The notes beneath the pieces are model-generated. The model was not told the DNA's origin, did not search any database, and saw only the letters and a list, made by a program, of their open reading frames with translations. DNA of 64,000 nt from an uncultured Pelagibacteraceae bacterium (lineage in GTDB: Bacteria > Pseudomonadota > Alphaproteobacteria > Pelagibacterales > Pelagibacteraceae), in contig CACNTN010000002.1 of NCBI GenBank assembly GCA_902623395.1, positions 62,001 to 126,000 of the forward strand. The letters run 5' to 3'. Of the stretch, positions 20,135 to 30,321 are shown one piece after another (within the stretch, counting starts at the first letter, position 1; each line of letters opens with the position of its first letter). The translations under genes and the position numbers were made by a program.

Positions 20135-20767
20135 ATGAATCAAAAAAATGGCAAAAATTCTCTTGGTATAGACAGCTGCTTTGAGGAATTGGATAATCCA
20201 ATAGAATTGTTTAAAAAATGGTTTGCTAAGGCTGAGAAGACTGAAATTAACGATCCAAATGCGGTAGCAGTTGCTACTTCTAATAAAGATAATCAGCCTA
20301 ATGTTAGAATGGTCTTATTAAAGGGATTAAGTGATAAAGGCTTTGTTTTTTATACTAATTTTGATAGTAAAAAAGGAAGTGAGCTAAAGGAAAATCTTAA
20401 GGCATCAATGTGCTTTCATTGGAAAAGTTTAAGACGTCAGGTAAGAGTAATTGGAAGCGTTGAGGAAGTTTCAAAAAAAGAAGCTGATGATTATTATAAT
20501 TCCAGACCATACAAAAATCGAATCGGTGCTTGGGCATCTTCTCAATCTCAAACATTAGATAAAAGAAATACTTTTTTAGAAAAGATAAAAGAATTTGAAA
20601 AAAAATATCCTGATGAAAATAATGTGCCAAGACCTCCTCATTGGTCCGGATGGAGAGTTATGCCTGATGAGATTGAGTTTTGGGTTGATGGAGAGGGAAG
20701 AATTCATGAACGATTGAATTACAAAAATAAAAATGGAAAATGGGAAAAGGAACTTCTTTATCCTTAA
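20135..20767 (+). CDS. pdxH: Pyridoxamine/pyridoxine 5'-phosphate oxidase PdxH
   Basis: PdxH oxidises PNP or PMP to pyridoxal 5'-phosphate with FMN. The segments VRMVLLKGLSDKGFVFYTN, KGSELKENLKASMCFHW and NRIGAWASSQSQ are family signatures. The C-terminal end WRVMPDEIEFWVDGEGRIHER contains substrate-binding residues. The length of 210 residues is normal. The stop TAA is shared with the stop of convergent ispB through TTAA. Confidence 0.96.
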   Translation: MNQKNGKNSLGIDSCFEELDNPIELFKKWFAKAEKTEINDPNAVAVATSNKDNQPNVRMVLLKGLSDKGFVFYTNFDSKKGSELKENLKASMCFHWKSLRRQVRVIGSVEEVSKKEADDYYNSRPYKNRIGAWASSQSQTLDKRNTFLEKIKEFEKKYPDENNVPRPPHWSGWRVMPDEIEFWVDGEGRIHERLNYKNKNGKWEKELLYP

Positions 20768-21777
20768 TAAGATCTATTTAAACTAAAACTGGTCAATCTT
20801 TGCAGCACTCTTTTATCCTCACTGTCAGGAAAAATTGCTAACGCATCATAAGAAACATTTACAAAATACTCTGCTTTTTTTAAACTTGTTTCAACAGCTT
20901 TATATTTAAAAATTAAAGCTAAAGTTTCACTAAAATCTTCTTCGGTTCTTTTATCTTTTTTCATTATTTCCATTAAAAATTCTTTTTCCTCTTCATTACC
21001 TTTTTGAAAAATAGTGATTAAAGGAAGAGTTACTTTCCCTTCGTAAAAATCTTTACCAATTTCTTTTCCAAAAAATTTTTCTTTAGCATAATAATCAAGG
21101 GCGTCATCTGCTATTTGAAAAGCTAGACCTAAATTTCTTCCATATGACTCTAATGCTTTTTTTTCTTTTTCGTTACTGCCGGAAATAAATGCTCCTGTTT
21201 TAGTTGCTGCTGAAAAAAGTGCGGCAGTTTTTAAATTAATAATATCTATATATGTTTCTTCTAATAGGTCTGCCTCGCCTTTATGTTGGAGCTGAAGCAC
21301 TTCACCTTGTGCGATCTTTGCAGACGTTGACGACAAAAGCTGTAACACTTCAAGATCACCATCCTGTACCATAATTTCAAAACATCTACTTAAAAGATAG
21401 TCTCCAACTAAAATTGATGATTGATTACCCCAAATAGAGTTGGTTGTTTTAACTCCTCTTCTTAATGAGCTTTCATCAATTACATCATCATGTAGTAATG
21501 TAGCTGAATGAATTAATTCTACACATGCTGCAAGATTAACATCTCTTGTTTCCTCTTTATAGCCAGTTAGTTTAGCTGATCCTAAAGTTAGTAGCGCTCT
21601 TAATCTTTTACCACCTGACTTAAGATGATGCTCGCTCATCCTCTCAATTAAATCAACATCGCTTTTAAGCTTTTGTTCAATTAAGCTCTCAACTTTTTGC
21701 AATTTAACACTAAGCATATTTTTAAGCTCTAGATATGCAGAGTTTGCAGATTTTTTTAGTGGTATAACTGATCCCAT
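20764..21777 (-). CDS. ispB: Long-chain (octaprenyl-type) polyprenyl diphosphate synthase IspB
   Basis: This 337-residue enzyme makes the long prenyl tail of quinones. The first aspartate-rich motif is DDVID in LLHDDVIDESSLRRG, without the two-residue insertion seen in the IspA of this window, and the second is DDALD in FQIADDALDYY. The GGKRLR motif is near residue 55. Chain length (C40 to C50) is not certain; ubiquinone-10 is common in alphaproteobacteria. A 145-base divergent gap with a possible structured element lies upstream. Confidence 0.92.
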   Translation of the reverse strand: MGSVIPLKKSANSAYLELKNMLSVKLQKVESLIEQKLKSDVDLIERMSEHHLKSGGKRLRALLTLGSAKLTGYKEETRDVNLAACVELIHSATLLHDDVIDESSLRRGVKTTNSIWGNQSSILVGDYLLSRCFEIMVQDGDLEVLQLLSSTSAKIAQGEVLQLQHKGEADLLEETYIDIINLKTAALFSAATKTGAFISGSNEKEKKALESYGRNLGLAFQIADDALDYYAKEKFFGKEIGKDFYEGKVTLPLITIFQKGNEEEKEFLMEIMKKDKRTEEDFSETLALIFKYKAVETSLKKAEYFVNVSYDALAIFPDSEDKRVLQRLTSFSLNRSY

Positions 21778-21820
21778 AAGCTTTATTTATAATTGATTTT
21801 ATTGAGAATAAATTTTTAAA

Positions 21821-21865
21821 TGGTTACGTGGTGACGCACCTATAATTCAACTATAAGTAGCGTAA
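21821..21865. other. GC-enriched, possibly structured element in the ispB/S49 peptidase gap
   Basis: This 45-base patch is clearly richer in G and C than the DNA around it. TTACG (21824-21828) and CGTAA (21861-21865) could close an outer stem. Inside are a GGTG-ACG-CACC hairpin (21830-21840) and a direct repeat of CTATAA (21840-21845 and 21851-21856). It may be a regulatory RNA, an operator or overlapping divergent promoters; no named riboswitch is recognised. Confidence 0.3.
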
Positions 21866-21922
21866 TTTAATATTAAAATTTAGTTAATTACTGTTATAAG
21901 AATATTATCATTCATCTAAATT

Positions 21923-22735
21923 ATGTTTTCAATTTTTAAAAAGAAAAAAGTCGTACCACACGTGAGATTAACCGGCGTCATTGGATCTGCAGGCCGGTTT
22001 AATAAAGGTATAGACCTTGCCGGTCAAAGAGATATTTTAAAAAAAGCATTTTCTTTAAAAAGAATTACCCATGTTGCGATATCGATAAATTCACCTGGTG
22101 GCTCTCCTGTTCAATCACATTTAATTTATAGCTACATCAGACAATTAGCTGAAAAAAATAAAGTTAAAGTTATTATTTTTGCAGAAGATGTAGCTGCTTC
22201 AGGGGGATATTTAATTTCCTGTGCAGGTGATGAAATTTATGCCAACTCAAGCTCTATAATTGGATCAATCGGTGTTATTTCTGCTTCCTTTGGATTTAAA
22301 GACTTAATAAAAAAAATTGGCGTTGAGAGAAGGGTTTATACAGCAGGAAAGAACAAAAGTACTTTAGATCCATTTGTAGAAGAGAAAGAAGAAGACGTTA
22401 AGAGATTAAAGAATATTCAATTAGAATTACATGCTGATTTTATTAAAGTCGTGGAGACAAGCAGAGGTTCAAAACTTAAAGACGCAGAAAAAAATAATAT
22501 TTTTACTGGTGAATTTTGGACAGGAAAAACATCTTTAAACCTTGGATTGATTGATGGAATAGGAAACGCTGATCAAATTTTAAAAGAAAAATTCGGTGAC
22601 AAAGTAGTTATTAAAAACTTTGAAAAACCCAAGGGATTTATTGCTAGAAAACTATCTTCTTCAATGCAAGATTCTGTTGACAGATTAGCTAGTATTATAG
22701 AAGAAAGATCGATGTGGCAAAAATTTGGTTTATAA
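21923..22735 (+). CDS. S49-family signal peptide peptidase-like serine protease
   Basis: This 270-residue protein has one SppA/SohB-type protease domain. The catalytic serine lies in DVAASGGYLIS and the likely lysine in VYTAGKNKSTLDPF. The NSPGG segment and SSSIIGSIGV are also family signatures. There is no obvious N-terminal membrane anchor, unlike E. coli SppA or SohB. It probably degrades leftover signal peptides or membrane fragments. It runs into glyQ with no gap. Confidence 0.88.
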   Translation: MFSIFKKKKVVPHVRLTGVIGSAGRFNKGIDLAGQRDILKKAFSLKRITHVAISINSPGGSPVQSHLIYSYIRQLAEKNKVKVIIFAEDVAASGGYLISCAGDEIYANSSSIIGSIGVISASFGFKDLIKKIGVERRVYTAGKNKSTLDPFVEEKEEDVKRLKNIQLELHADFIKVVETSRGSKLKDAEKNNIFTGEFWTGKTSLNLGLIDGIGNADQILKEKFGDKVVIKNFEKPKGFIARKLSSSMQDSVDRLASIIEERSMWQKFGL

Positions 22736-23632
22736 ATGCCAGTTAAAAAAAAAGTAACAAAAAAAATATCTAAAAAATTAAATTTTTTGTCTTTTCAAGA
22801 TATTATTATGAATTTACAAAAATTCTGGGGTAAAAATGGATGTGTAATTTTACAACCTTATGATATGGAAGTTGGTGCTGGAACTTTTCATCCAGCAACT
22901 ACTTTAAGATCTCTCGGGCCGAAACCTTGGAAAGCAGCTTATGTTCAACCATCAAGAAGACCAACAGATGGAAGATATGGGGAAAATCCAAATCGGTTAC
23001 AACACTATTATCAATATCAAGTTATTATAAAACCATCTCCTAAAAATATTAAACATCTTTATCTTAAAAGTTTAGCTACTATTGGTATAGATGTAAAAAA
23101 TCATGATATTCGTTTTGTTGAAGATGATTGGGAAAGTCCAACCTTAGGAGCAGCAGGTTTAGGTTGGGAGGTTTGGTGTGATGGAATGGAAATAACTCAA
23201 TTTACATACTTTCAACAAATGACAGGCATTGAATGCAAACCCGTTCCAGTAGAAATTACTTATGGTCTTGAAAGGCTATGTATGTTTGTTCAAGGAAAAA
23301 ATAATGTTTTTGATCTTGATTGGAATAATGAAGGCGTGAAATATAAAGAAGTTTTCTTTCAAGCCGAAAAAGAATTTTCTGCTTATAACTTCGAGTTTGC
23401 AAATACTGACACTCTACTCAAAAATTTTGAAAGTACTGAAAATGAATGTAAATCTTTACTTGAAAAAAAACTCTCATTACCAGCTTACGACCAATGTCTA
23501 AAAGCAAGTCATATTTTTAACTTGTTAGATTCCCGGGGAGTTATAGGTGTTGCAGAAAGGACCGGTTATATAACTAGAATTAGAGAACTTGCAAAAGGTT
23601 GTGGTGCATTGTGGTTAAGCTCACAAAGTTAA
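22736..23632 (+). CDS. glyQ: Glycyl-tRNA synthetase alpha subunit
   Basis: GlyQ is the catalytic subunit of the heterotetrameric bacterial GlyRS and charges tRNA-Gly together with GlyS. Family sequences include [41 protein letters not shown] and [13 protein letters not shown] basic N-terminal extension of about 18 residues precedes the conserved [10 protein letters not shown], so translation could also start at the Met codon at 22808. The gene for the beta subunit follows after 3 bases. Confidence 0.97.
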   Translation: MPVKKKVTKKISKKLNFLSFQDIIMNLQKFWGKNGCVILQPYDMEVGAGTFHPATTLRSLGPKPWKAAYVQPSRRPTDGRYGENPNRLQHYYQYQVIIKPSPKNIKHLYLKSLATIGIDVKNHDIRFVEDDWESPTLGAAGLGWEVWCDGMEITQFTYFQQMTGIECKPVPVEITYGLERLCMFVQGKNNVFDLDWNNEGVKYKEVFFQAEKEFSAYNFEFANTDTLLKNFESTENECKSLLEKKLSLPAYDQCLKASHIFNLLDSRGVIGVAERTGYITRIRELAKGCGALWLSSQS

Positions 23633-23635
23633 ATT

Positions 23636-25690
23636 ATGGCAGAACTTTTATTGGAATTATACAGCGAGGAAGTCCCACCACAATTACAAATAGCAGCCAG
23701 ATCTCAAATAAAACAATTTGTTGAAAACACTTTTGAAGAAGAGAATGTAAAATATAAAGAGCTATTAGTTTTTTCTTCTCCAACCAGATTAACGCTATTT
23801 ATAAAAGACCTTGCTGAAAAAATTAAAGCAGAAGCAAAGGAAATTAAAGGACCTAAGGTGGGGTCTCCTCATCAAGTTATCCAAGGTTTTTTACAAGCCA
23901 AAAATGTATCTGAAAAAGACCTTATTGAAAAAGAAACTGATAAAGGAAAATTTTATTTTATTAAAACACAATCTCAATCAATATTAGTAGAAGACTTATT
24001 AATCGAAATTATTCCAAAGGCAATTGGATCCATAAATTGGAAAAAATCAATGAAGTGGTCAGATCATAACTTGATGTGGGGAAGGCCTCTAAGGGCAATT
24101 TTTGCAAGATATAACAATAAAAAATTAGCATTTAATTATGAGCATCTTGATGCAACAGATGAAGTGATTATAGAACAAGATTTAGTTACCAAAACTAAAA
24201 AAATAAAAGATTTTAAAGATTATCTAAATTTTTTAAAAAGTAATAGAATAATAGTCGATCACAAGGAAAGGGAACAGATCATTCTTAAAAAGATCAGCAC
24301 ATTTTCTAAATCTAAACAATACAAAGAGAAATTAAATACAAAGCTTTTAGAAGAGGTCGTGAATATTGTAGAGGATCCAAATTTACTTCATGTTAATTTT
24401 AACAAAGACTATTTAGAAATACCTAAAGAAATTATAATATCTACTTTAGAGAAACATCAAAGATATTTTCCAATTTTTGATAGCAGAGATAGATTAACAA
24501 ATTATTTTTTTGTTGTAGCAAATAAAAAAGATGAAAAAAAATTAATTAGCCAAGGTAATAAAAGGGTTGTTGAAGCAAGACTAGCAGACGCCAAATTTTT
24601 CTGGGATAAAGATCGATCTAAAAATTTGATTAAACAAATAGCTAACCTCAAATCAGTAACTTTCTATGAAAAGCTAGGAACTATTTATGACAAAACACAG
24701 AGGTTAAGACAATTGGCCGGTTTATTATCAGATGATTTAAATATTAATAAAGAAAAAGTTCAAGTTGCTGCATCAATTTCTAAATCTGATTTATGTTCAG
24801 ACCTAGTTGGAGAATATCCAGAGCTTCAGGGCGTTATGGGAAAATATTTTGCGTTAGCACAAGGTTTTGAGGAAGACATAGCAAATTCAGTAAGTGATCA
24901 TTATTTACCAATAGGTCTAACATCAGTATTACCTAAAAAACCTTTTAGCTACTCCATTTCAATTGTAGATAAGATAGATACTTTAGTTGGTTTTTTCATT
25001 ATTGATGAAAAACCTACAAGTTCAAAAGATCCTTTTGCTTTAAGACGAGCTTCGATTGGATTACTTAGGATAATAATTGAAAATAAACTATCATTTAAAC
25101 TCAGAGATTTAATTAGTTACGCTATAAGACTTTATCAAGAACAAGGCGTTGAAATTAAAAATGAAAAAACTGAACAACAAGTTTTAGAATTTATAAAGGA
25201 AAGAATGCGAAACGTATTGAAATTAAAAAATATTAAAAATGATGTTATTGAAGCATCAATCAGTTCTCATGCTGGAGATAATTTCTTAGCACTTTATGCA
25301 AAAACGCTTTTAATGAATAAATACAAAAATAAAGGTATAGGACTTAATGCAATCAACTCGTATAAAAGAGCTTCAAATATTTTAGATAAAGCTGGAAAAA
25401 GAATCACTGGTAGACCCGATGCCGTATTATTTAGAAAAGATGAGGAAAAAATACTTCATGAAAAAATTAATGAGATTCGTAAAGCTTTTACAGTTAAAGA
25501 TGACAATAAAGACTATGAAAGCTTGTTGATAAAGCTTTCTGATACCAAAGAATCTACCGATAATTTTTTTGACAATGTCGTAGTAAATGATGAAAATCAG
25601 GATATTAAAAACAATCGATTAGAGTTATTAAAAATGTTTTGTAATACTTTTGATAACTTTATTGATTTTTCAAAATTAGAAGGTCTGTAA
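23636..25690 (+). CDS. glyS: Glycyl-tRNA synthetase beta subunit
   Basis: GlyS, 684 residues, supplies tRNA recognition for GlyRS. It begins with the family start MAELLLELYSEEVPP and has KGPKVG, MRWG-like KWSDHNLMWGRPLR and the HD-like region near SKSDLCSDLVGEYPELQG. The C-terminal anticodon-binding region is full length. The start of ppdK overlaps its stop by one base. Confidence 0.97.
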   Translation: MAELLLELYSEEVPPQLQIAARSQIKQFVENTFEEENVKYKELLVFSSPTRLTLFIKDLAEKIKAEAKEIKGPKVGSPHQVIQGFLQAKNVSEKDLIEKETDKGKFYFIKTQSQSILVEDLLIEIIPKAIGSINWKKSMKWSDHNLMWGRPLRAIFARYNNKKLAFNYEHLDATDEVIIEQDLVTKTKKIKDFKDYLNFLKSNRIIVDHKEREQIILKKISTFSKSKQYKEKLNTKLLEEVVNIVEDPNLLHVNFNKDYLEIPKEIIISTLEKHQRYFPIFDSRDRLTNYFFVVANKKDEKKLISQGNKRVVEARLADAKFFWDKDRSKNLIKQIANLKSVTFYEKLGTIYDKTQRLRQLAGLLSDDLNINKEKVQVAASISKSDLCSDLVGEYPELQGVMGKYFALAQGFEEDIANSVSDHYLPIGLTSVLPKKPFSYSISIVDKIDTLVGFFIIDEKPTSSKDPFALRRASIGLLRIIIENKLSFKLRDLISYAIRLYQEQGVEIKNEKTEQQVLEFIKERMRNVLKLKNIKNDVIEASISSHAGDNFLALYAKTLLMNKYKNKGIGLNAINSYKRASNILDKAGKRITGRPDAVLFRKDEEKILHEKINEIRKAFTVKDDNKDYESLLIKLSDTKESTDNFFDNVVVNDENQDIKNNRLELLKMFCNTFDNFIDFSKLEGL

Positions 25691-28350
25691 TGGCAAAAGT
25701 AATATTTAGCTTTGATGATAAATCTGCCAAAAAGCTAAAGAATAAAAAAAATATTTTGGGCGGAAAAGGAGCAAACCTTGGTGAAATGGGTAGATTAGGT
25801 TTACCCGTTCCTCCCGGATTTACTATAACGACAGATGTTTGTGATCTATTTTACCAAAATAAAAAAAAATTACCAAAAAAAGTAATACAAAATATCGAGT
25901 CAGAGCTGAAAAATATAGAGAAGAAAACTAAAAAGAAATTCGGTGATCTTAAAAATCCTTTACTGGTATCAGTTAGATCAGGGGCCAGAATTTCAATGCC
26001 TGGCATGATGGATACAATTTTAAATCTTGGCCTAAATGATAAAACAGTTGAGTCATTAAAAAAGAAAACATCTAACGGAAGATTTGCAAAAGATAGCTAT
26101 AGAAGATTTATACAAATGTACAGCAATGTAGTTTTGGGCGTAGAAGGACATTTGTTTGAAGAGATAATTGATAATTACAAGTTAACCAAAGGAGTTTTGC
26201 TAGATACAGATCTAGATGAGAGCGATTGGGACGGTTTAATTATTAATTTCAAAGAGTTAGTAAAAAAAGAAAAAAAAATTAATTTTCCTCAAGATGAAAA
26301 AGAACAATTACTAGGAGCAATAAACGCTGTATTTTTATCCTGGGACAGCCAAAGAGCAAAAACTTATAGAAAATTAAATCAAATCCCAGACCATTGGGGG
26401 ACGGCTGTAAATGTTCAAGCTATGGTTTTTGGAAATATGGGTGATGATTGCTCAACTGGTGTTGCCTTTACTAGAAATCCTTCAACAGGAGAGAATTCTT
26501 TTTTTGGAGAATTTTTAATAAACGCGCAGGGTGAAGATGTTGTAGCGGGTACGAGAACTCCTCAATACATTACAAAAAAAGCAAAACAAGATTCAGGTTC
26601 CAAAGATCTCTCAATGGAAGAGGCTATGCCTAAAGTTTATAAAGAACTTGCAAAAGTATTTCTTAAGTTAGAAAAGCACTATAAAGATATGCAAGACATA
26701 GAATTTACAGTTGAAAATAATAAACTTTGGATGCTTCAAACAAGATCTGGAAAAAGAACTGCTAAAGCTGCAATCAAAATTGCAGTTGATATGGTTAAAG
26801 AGAAATTAATTTCAAAAAAAGAAGCAATCAAAAGAATTGATCCAAATACTCTAGATACTTTATTACATCCTACTTTAGACGAAAAAGTTGAGAAAGAGGT
26901 AATTGCTTCGGGATTACCTGCTTCACCAGGAGCTGCAAGCGGTAAAGTTGTTTTCACTGCTGATGAAGCAGAGAAATTAAACGGGATGATGCAAGATACA
27001 ATATTAGTGAGGTTAGAAACTTCACCAGAGGATATACATGGAATGCATGCAGCTAAAGGAATTCTTACTGCAAGAGGAGGAATGACAAGCCATGCTGCGG
27101 TAGTAGCAAGAGGAATGGGGAGACCATGTGTTTCAGGTTCAAGTGAAATAACAATCGATTATGAGCTAAAACAATTCAAAGCTGGGGACATAATTATTAA
27201 AGAGGGAGATATTATTACTATAGATGGCGGAAGCGGAAAAGTAATGAAAGGGTTAGTTCCTACTGTTCAACCAGAAATTTCTGGATACTTCTCCACAATA
27301 ATGAAATGGGCTGATGAATTTAGAAAATTAAAAGTAAGAACAAATGCTGAAACGGAATCAGATAGTAAAACTGCTAGAGAATTTGGCGCTGAGGGCATAG
27401 GTTTATGTAGAACTGAGCATATGTTCTTTGATGAGGAGAGAATTCTATCTGTAAGACAAATGATTTTGTCTAAATCAAAAGATGACAGAAATAGTGCGCT
27501 AGATAAACTTCTACCTCACCAAAAAGAGGACTTTAAAAAAATATTTAAAGTTATGTCAGGTTTACCTGTTACGGTAAGATTATTAGATCCACCACTCCAT
27601 GAGTTTTTACCAAAAGCTGACAAAGACATAGAAGAAGTCGCAAGATCCTTAAATTTATCAGCGAAAGAGGTTAAAGATAGAATAGCAGAACTTCATGAAG
27701 AAAACCCTATGCTTGGACATAGAGGATGTAGGCTTGGTATTTCTTTCCCAGAGATTTATGAGATGCAATGCAGAGCAATATTTGAAGCTATAGTCGAATT
27801 AAAAAAACAAAAAGTAAAAGCAGCTTTTGTAGAAATAATGATACCGTTGGTTTCAACCGAGTCCGAATTAAAAATTTTAAGAGCTTTAGTAAATAAAATA
27901 GCTAGAGAAATAGAAAAAGAAAATAAATTTAAACTTGAGTATATGGTTGGTACCATGATTGAATTGCCGCGTGCTGCTTTACAAGCTAAATCTATTTCAA
28001 AACATGCTGATTTTTTTAGCTTTGGAACTAATGATTTAACTCAAACAACATTTGGAATAAGTAGGGATGACTCAGGTAAATTCTTAAACGATTATATTGA
28101 TAATAAAATTTTTGATATAGATCCATTTGTAAGTATTGATCAAAATGGAGTAGGTGAGCTAGTGGAAATAGCTTCCTCAAGAGGTAGAAAGACAAATAAG
28201 AATATTAAGCTAGGAATTTGTGGAGAGCATGGTGGCGATCCAAAGAGTATTGAATTTTGTTCTAGAACAGGACTTAATTATGTATCTTGCTCTCCATTCA
28301 GAGTCCCAGTAGCAAGGTTAGCTGCTGCTCAAGCAGAATTATCTAAATAA
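25690..28350 (+). CDS. ppdK: Pyruvate, phosphate dikinase
   Basis: PPDK interconverts pyruvate, ATP and phosphate with PEP, AMP and pyrophosphate. The 886-residue protein has an N-terminal ATP-grasp domain (KGANLGEM, then SVRSGARISMPGMMDT), the swivelling phosphohistidine domain with His468 in GGMTSHAAVVARGMG, and a C-terminal TIM barrel with Cys844 in CGEHGGDP. All key residues are present. It likely supports gluconeogenesis from small organic acids in an organism with limited glycolysis; direction is inferred. Its end overlaps nadC by 12 bases. Confidence 0.98.
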   Translation: MAKVIFSFDDKSAKKLKNKKNILGGKGANLGEMGRLGLPVPPGFTITTDVCDLFYQNKKKLPKKVIQNIESELKNIEKKTKKKFGDLKNPLLVSVRSGARISMPGMMDTILNLGLNDKTVESLKKKTSNGRFAKDSYRRFIQMYSNVVLGVEGHLFEEIIDNYKLTKGVLLDTDLDESDWDGLIINFKELVKKEKKINFPQDEKEQLLGAINAVFLSWDSQRAKTYRKLNQIPDHWGTAVNVQAMVFGNMGDDCSTGVAFTRNPSTGENSFFGEFLINAQGEDVVAGTRTPQYITKKAKQDSGSKDLSMEEAMPKVYKELAKVFLKLEKHYKDMQDIEFTVENNKLWMLQTRSGKRTAKAAIKIAVDMVKEKLISKKEAIKRIDPNTLDTLLHPTLDEKVEKEVIASGLPASPGAASGKVVFTADEAEKLNGMMQDTILVRLETSPEDIHGMHAAKGILTARGGMTSHAAVVARGMGRPCVSGSSEITIDYELKQFKAGDIIIKEGDIITIDGGSGKVMKGLVPTVQPEISGYFSTIMKWADEFRKLKVRTNAETESDSKTAREFGAEGIGLCRTEHMFFDEERILSVRQMILSKSKDDRNSALDKLLPHQKEDFKKIFKVMSGLPVTVRLLDPPLHEFLPKADKDIEEVARSLNLSAKEVKDRIAELHEENPMLGHRGCRLGISFPEIYEMQCRAIFEAIVELKKQKVKAAFVEIMIPLVSTESELKILRALVNKIAREIEKENKFKLEYMVGTMIELPRAALQAKSISKHADFFSFGTNDLTQTTFGISRDDSGKFLNDYIDNKIFDIDPFVSIDQNGVGELVEIASSRGRKTNKNIKLGICGEHGGDPKSIEFCSRTGLNYVSCSPFRVPVARLAAAQAELSK

Positions 28351-29184
28351 GAGAGTTGTATCAAACGATTTCGCACTGTGTGTGATAGCCCCAACAGAAA
28401 TTCTATTAACACCTGTTTTAGATATTTGTTTAATATTTTTTAAAGTAGCATTACCTGAATACTCTGTTTGATATTTATTTTTGCAGAGTTTTAAACATCT
28501 TTTTAATTGGGAAGAGCTCATATTATCAAAAAGTATTCTTTTAAATTTTAAACCTATAATTTGCTTTAGTTGATTGATGTTTTCTATTTCGACAGTAATA
28601 ATTTTCTTTGTTTTAATTGCTTTTTTAACCAAGTCTCTTAGATTATTAGATGCTCTAATATGATTATCCTTAATAAGAATTTCATCACTCAAATTGTATC
28701 TATGATTATGCCCACCACCTTTTTTGACAGCATATTTTTCAAGTGCTCTCAAATTAGGTGTAGTTTTTCTTGTGCAACAAATCTTAGTTTTTTTACTAAT
28801 TTTTTTTACGAATTTATTAGTAATTGTTGCGATACCTGAGGCATGATTTAAAAAATTTAAAGCAGTTCTTTCAGCTGTTAAGATTGTTTTCGCCTTAGCT
28901 TTGATTTCAGCAACCAACTTATTCTTTTTAATTTTTTTTCCATCTGAAACTTTCTTTGAAAAAATGGCTTCTCTACCAACAGACTTAAAAGCTGTTTTAC
29001 AAAAATCTAACCCCGCAATTATTCCATCCTGTTTAGCTATTATTTTAGCTTTAGTAATTTTATTTTTTGAACTAATCAGGCTAGTGGTAATATCGCCTCG
29101 AGGTCTCAAGTCTTCATCTAAAGCCTTTTTCACTACTGATTTAATATAAACTTGATTTAATTTTTGCACTGATCTAACGACCAA
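28339..29184 (-). CDS. nadC: Nicotinate-nucleotide pyrophosphorylase NadC
   Basis: NadC (quinolinate phosphoribosyltransferase), 281 residues, makes NaMN from quinolinate and PRPP. Visible motifs are EDLRPRGDITT, AERTALNFLNHASGIAT, the CTRKTTPNLRALEKYAVKKG segment with HNHRY, and the C-terminal glycine-rich VNRISVGAITHS. It follows nadA on the minus strand with an 11-base overlap, so the two are one operon. Confidence 0.96.
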   Translation of the reverse strand: MVVRSVQKLNQVYIKSVVKKALDEDLRPRGDITTSLISSKNKITKAKIIAKQDGIIAGLDFCKTAFKSVGREAIFSKKVSDGKKIKKNKLVAEIKAKAKTILTAERTALNFLNHASGIATITNKFVKKISKKTKICCTRKTTPNLRALEKYAVKKGGGHNHRYNLSDEILIKDNHIRASNNLRDLVKKAIKTKKIITVEIENINQLKQIIGLKFKRILFDNMSSSQLKRCLKLCKNKYQTEYSGNATLKNIKQISKTGVNRISVGAITHSAKSFDTTLLFR

Positions 29185-30163
29185 TTTCAGTCATTCTTTG
29201 TACAGATTGTCTTGCTGCTTTAGCCATTTTTTCTTCAATGAAAATTTCATTCTTTTCATTTTCTAAACAATCAAGAATTTTTTTTAGTGTAATTTTTTTC
29301 ATATAAGGACAAAGATTGCAGGGCTTAATAAATTCAACATTAGGGTTGTCTGCTTGTACATTATCGCTCATTGAACATTCAGTCACCAACATTACTTTTT
29401 TTGGTTGATTTTTTTTTACATAATCGATCATACCACCAGTTGACCCAGCAAAATCACAAGCATCTAAAACATCACTAGGGCATTCTGGGTGACCTATAAC
29501 TTTTATTCCAGGATTTGCTTCTCTAATGTCTCGAATTTCTTTCGGTGAAAACTGTTCATGCACGATACAAGAACCTTTCCACGAAATTATTTTCACTTTA
29601 GTTTGTTTAGCTACATAATTTGCTAAATGTTGGTCAGGTAAGAATATTACTTTATCAGAATTTAATGATTCTACTACTTTAACTGCATTCGCAGATGTAC
29701 AGCATACATCAGTTTCAGCTTTTACGTCTGCTGAGGTGTTTACATAAGATACAACTGGAATACCTGGATATTGTTTTTTTAATAATCTCACATCTTCACC
29801 AGTTAATGAGGCAGCAAGTGAACATCCCGCATCCATATCAGGAATTAAAACTTTTTTTCCCGGACTCATTAATTTTGCTGTCTCAGCCATAAAATGAACC
29901 CCACAAAGAACTATTATATCTGCAGATGTTTTAGCAGCTTCAACTGCCAGCGCTAATGAGTCAGCCGCAATGTCGGAAACTCCATGATATATTTCTGGTG
30001 TTTGATAATTATGTGCAAGAATTACAGCATTCTTCTCTTTTTTTAATTTATTTATTTTTTCTATCAAAGGCGCGTGCACTTTCCACTCTATTTCAGGAAC
30101 GTGTTTAGAGATCTTTTTATAAATCTCAGAAGAGCCTCTATTAAACTGTTCTTGTACAGACAT
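29174..30163 (-). CDS. nadA: Quinolinate synthase NadA
   Basis: NadA condenses iminoaspartate with DHAP to give quinolinate and carries a [4Fe-4S] cluster. The 329-residue sequence has AHNYQTPEIY, LCGVHFMAETAKLM, DVCCTSANAV, GHPECPSDVLDACDFAGST and the C-terminal CNLCPYMKKITL; the three cluster cysteines are in the LCG, CCT/HPEC and CNLCPYM regions. An L-aspartate oxidase or dehydrogenase to make iminoaspartate is not in this window. nadA heads the nadA-nadC pair. Confidence 0.97.
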   Translation of the reverse strand: MSVQEQFNRGSSEIYKKISKHVPEIEWKVHAPLIEKINKLKKEKNAVILAHNYQTPEIYHGVSDIAADSLALAVEAAKTSADIIVLCGVHFMAETAKLMSPGKKVLIPDMDAGCSLAASLTGEDVRLLKKQYPGIPVVSYVNTSADVKAETDVCCTSANAVKVVESLNSDKVIFLPDQHLANYVAKQTKVKIISWKGSCIVHEQFSPKEIRDIREANPGIKVIGHPECPSDVLDACDFAGSTGGMIDYVKKNQPKKVMLVTECSMSDNVQADNPNVEFIKPCNLCPYMKKITLKKILDCLENEKNEIFIEEKMAKAARQSVQRMTEIGR

Positions 30164-30224
30164 ACTAATTCTAATCTATCAACTTGAACTAATATTGTCA
30201 TTCATTTATTGTCGCATTATTAAA

Positions 30225-30308
30225 GCGGTCGTGCTGAAATTGGTAGACAGGCACGCTTGAGGGGCGTGTGGGTTTCCCGTGAGAGTTCGAGTCTCTCCGA
30301 CCGCACCA
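30225..30308 (+). tRNA. tRNA-Leu (anticodon GAG)
   Basis: An 84-base class II tRNA. The acceptor stem GCGGTCG pairs with CGACCGC and is followed by A and an encoded CCA. The anticodon stem CACGC/GCGTG encloses loop TTGAGGG, giving anticodon GAG (reads CUC and CUU). A long variable arm and the T-loop TTCGAGT follow. It borders the surface-glycan island at 30465-38765. Confidence 0.95.
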
Positions 30309-30321
30309 AAAAAGCTTATTT

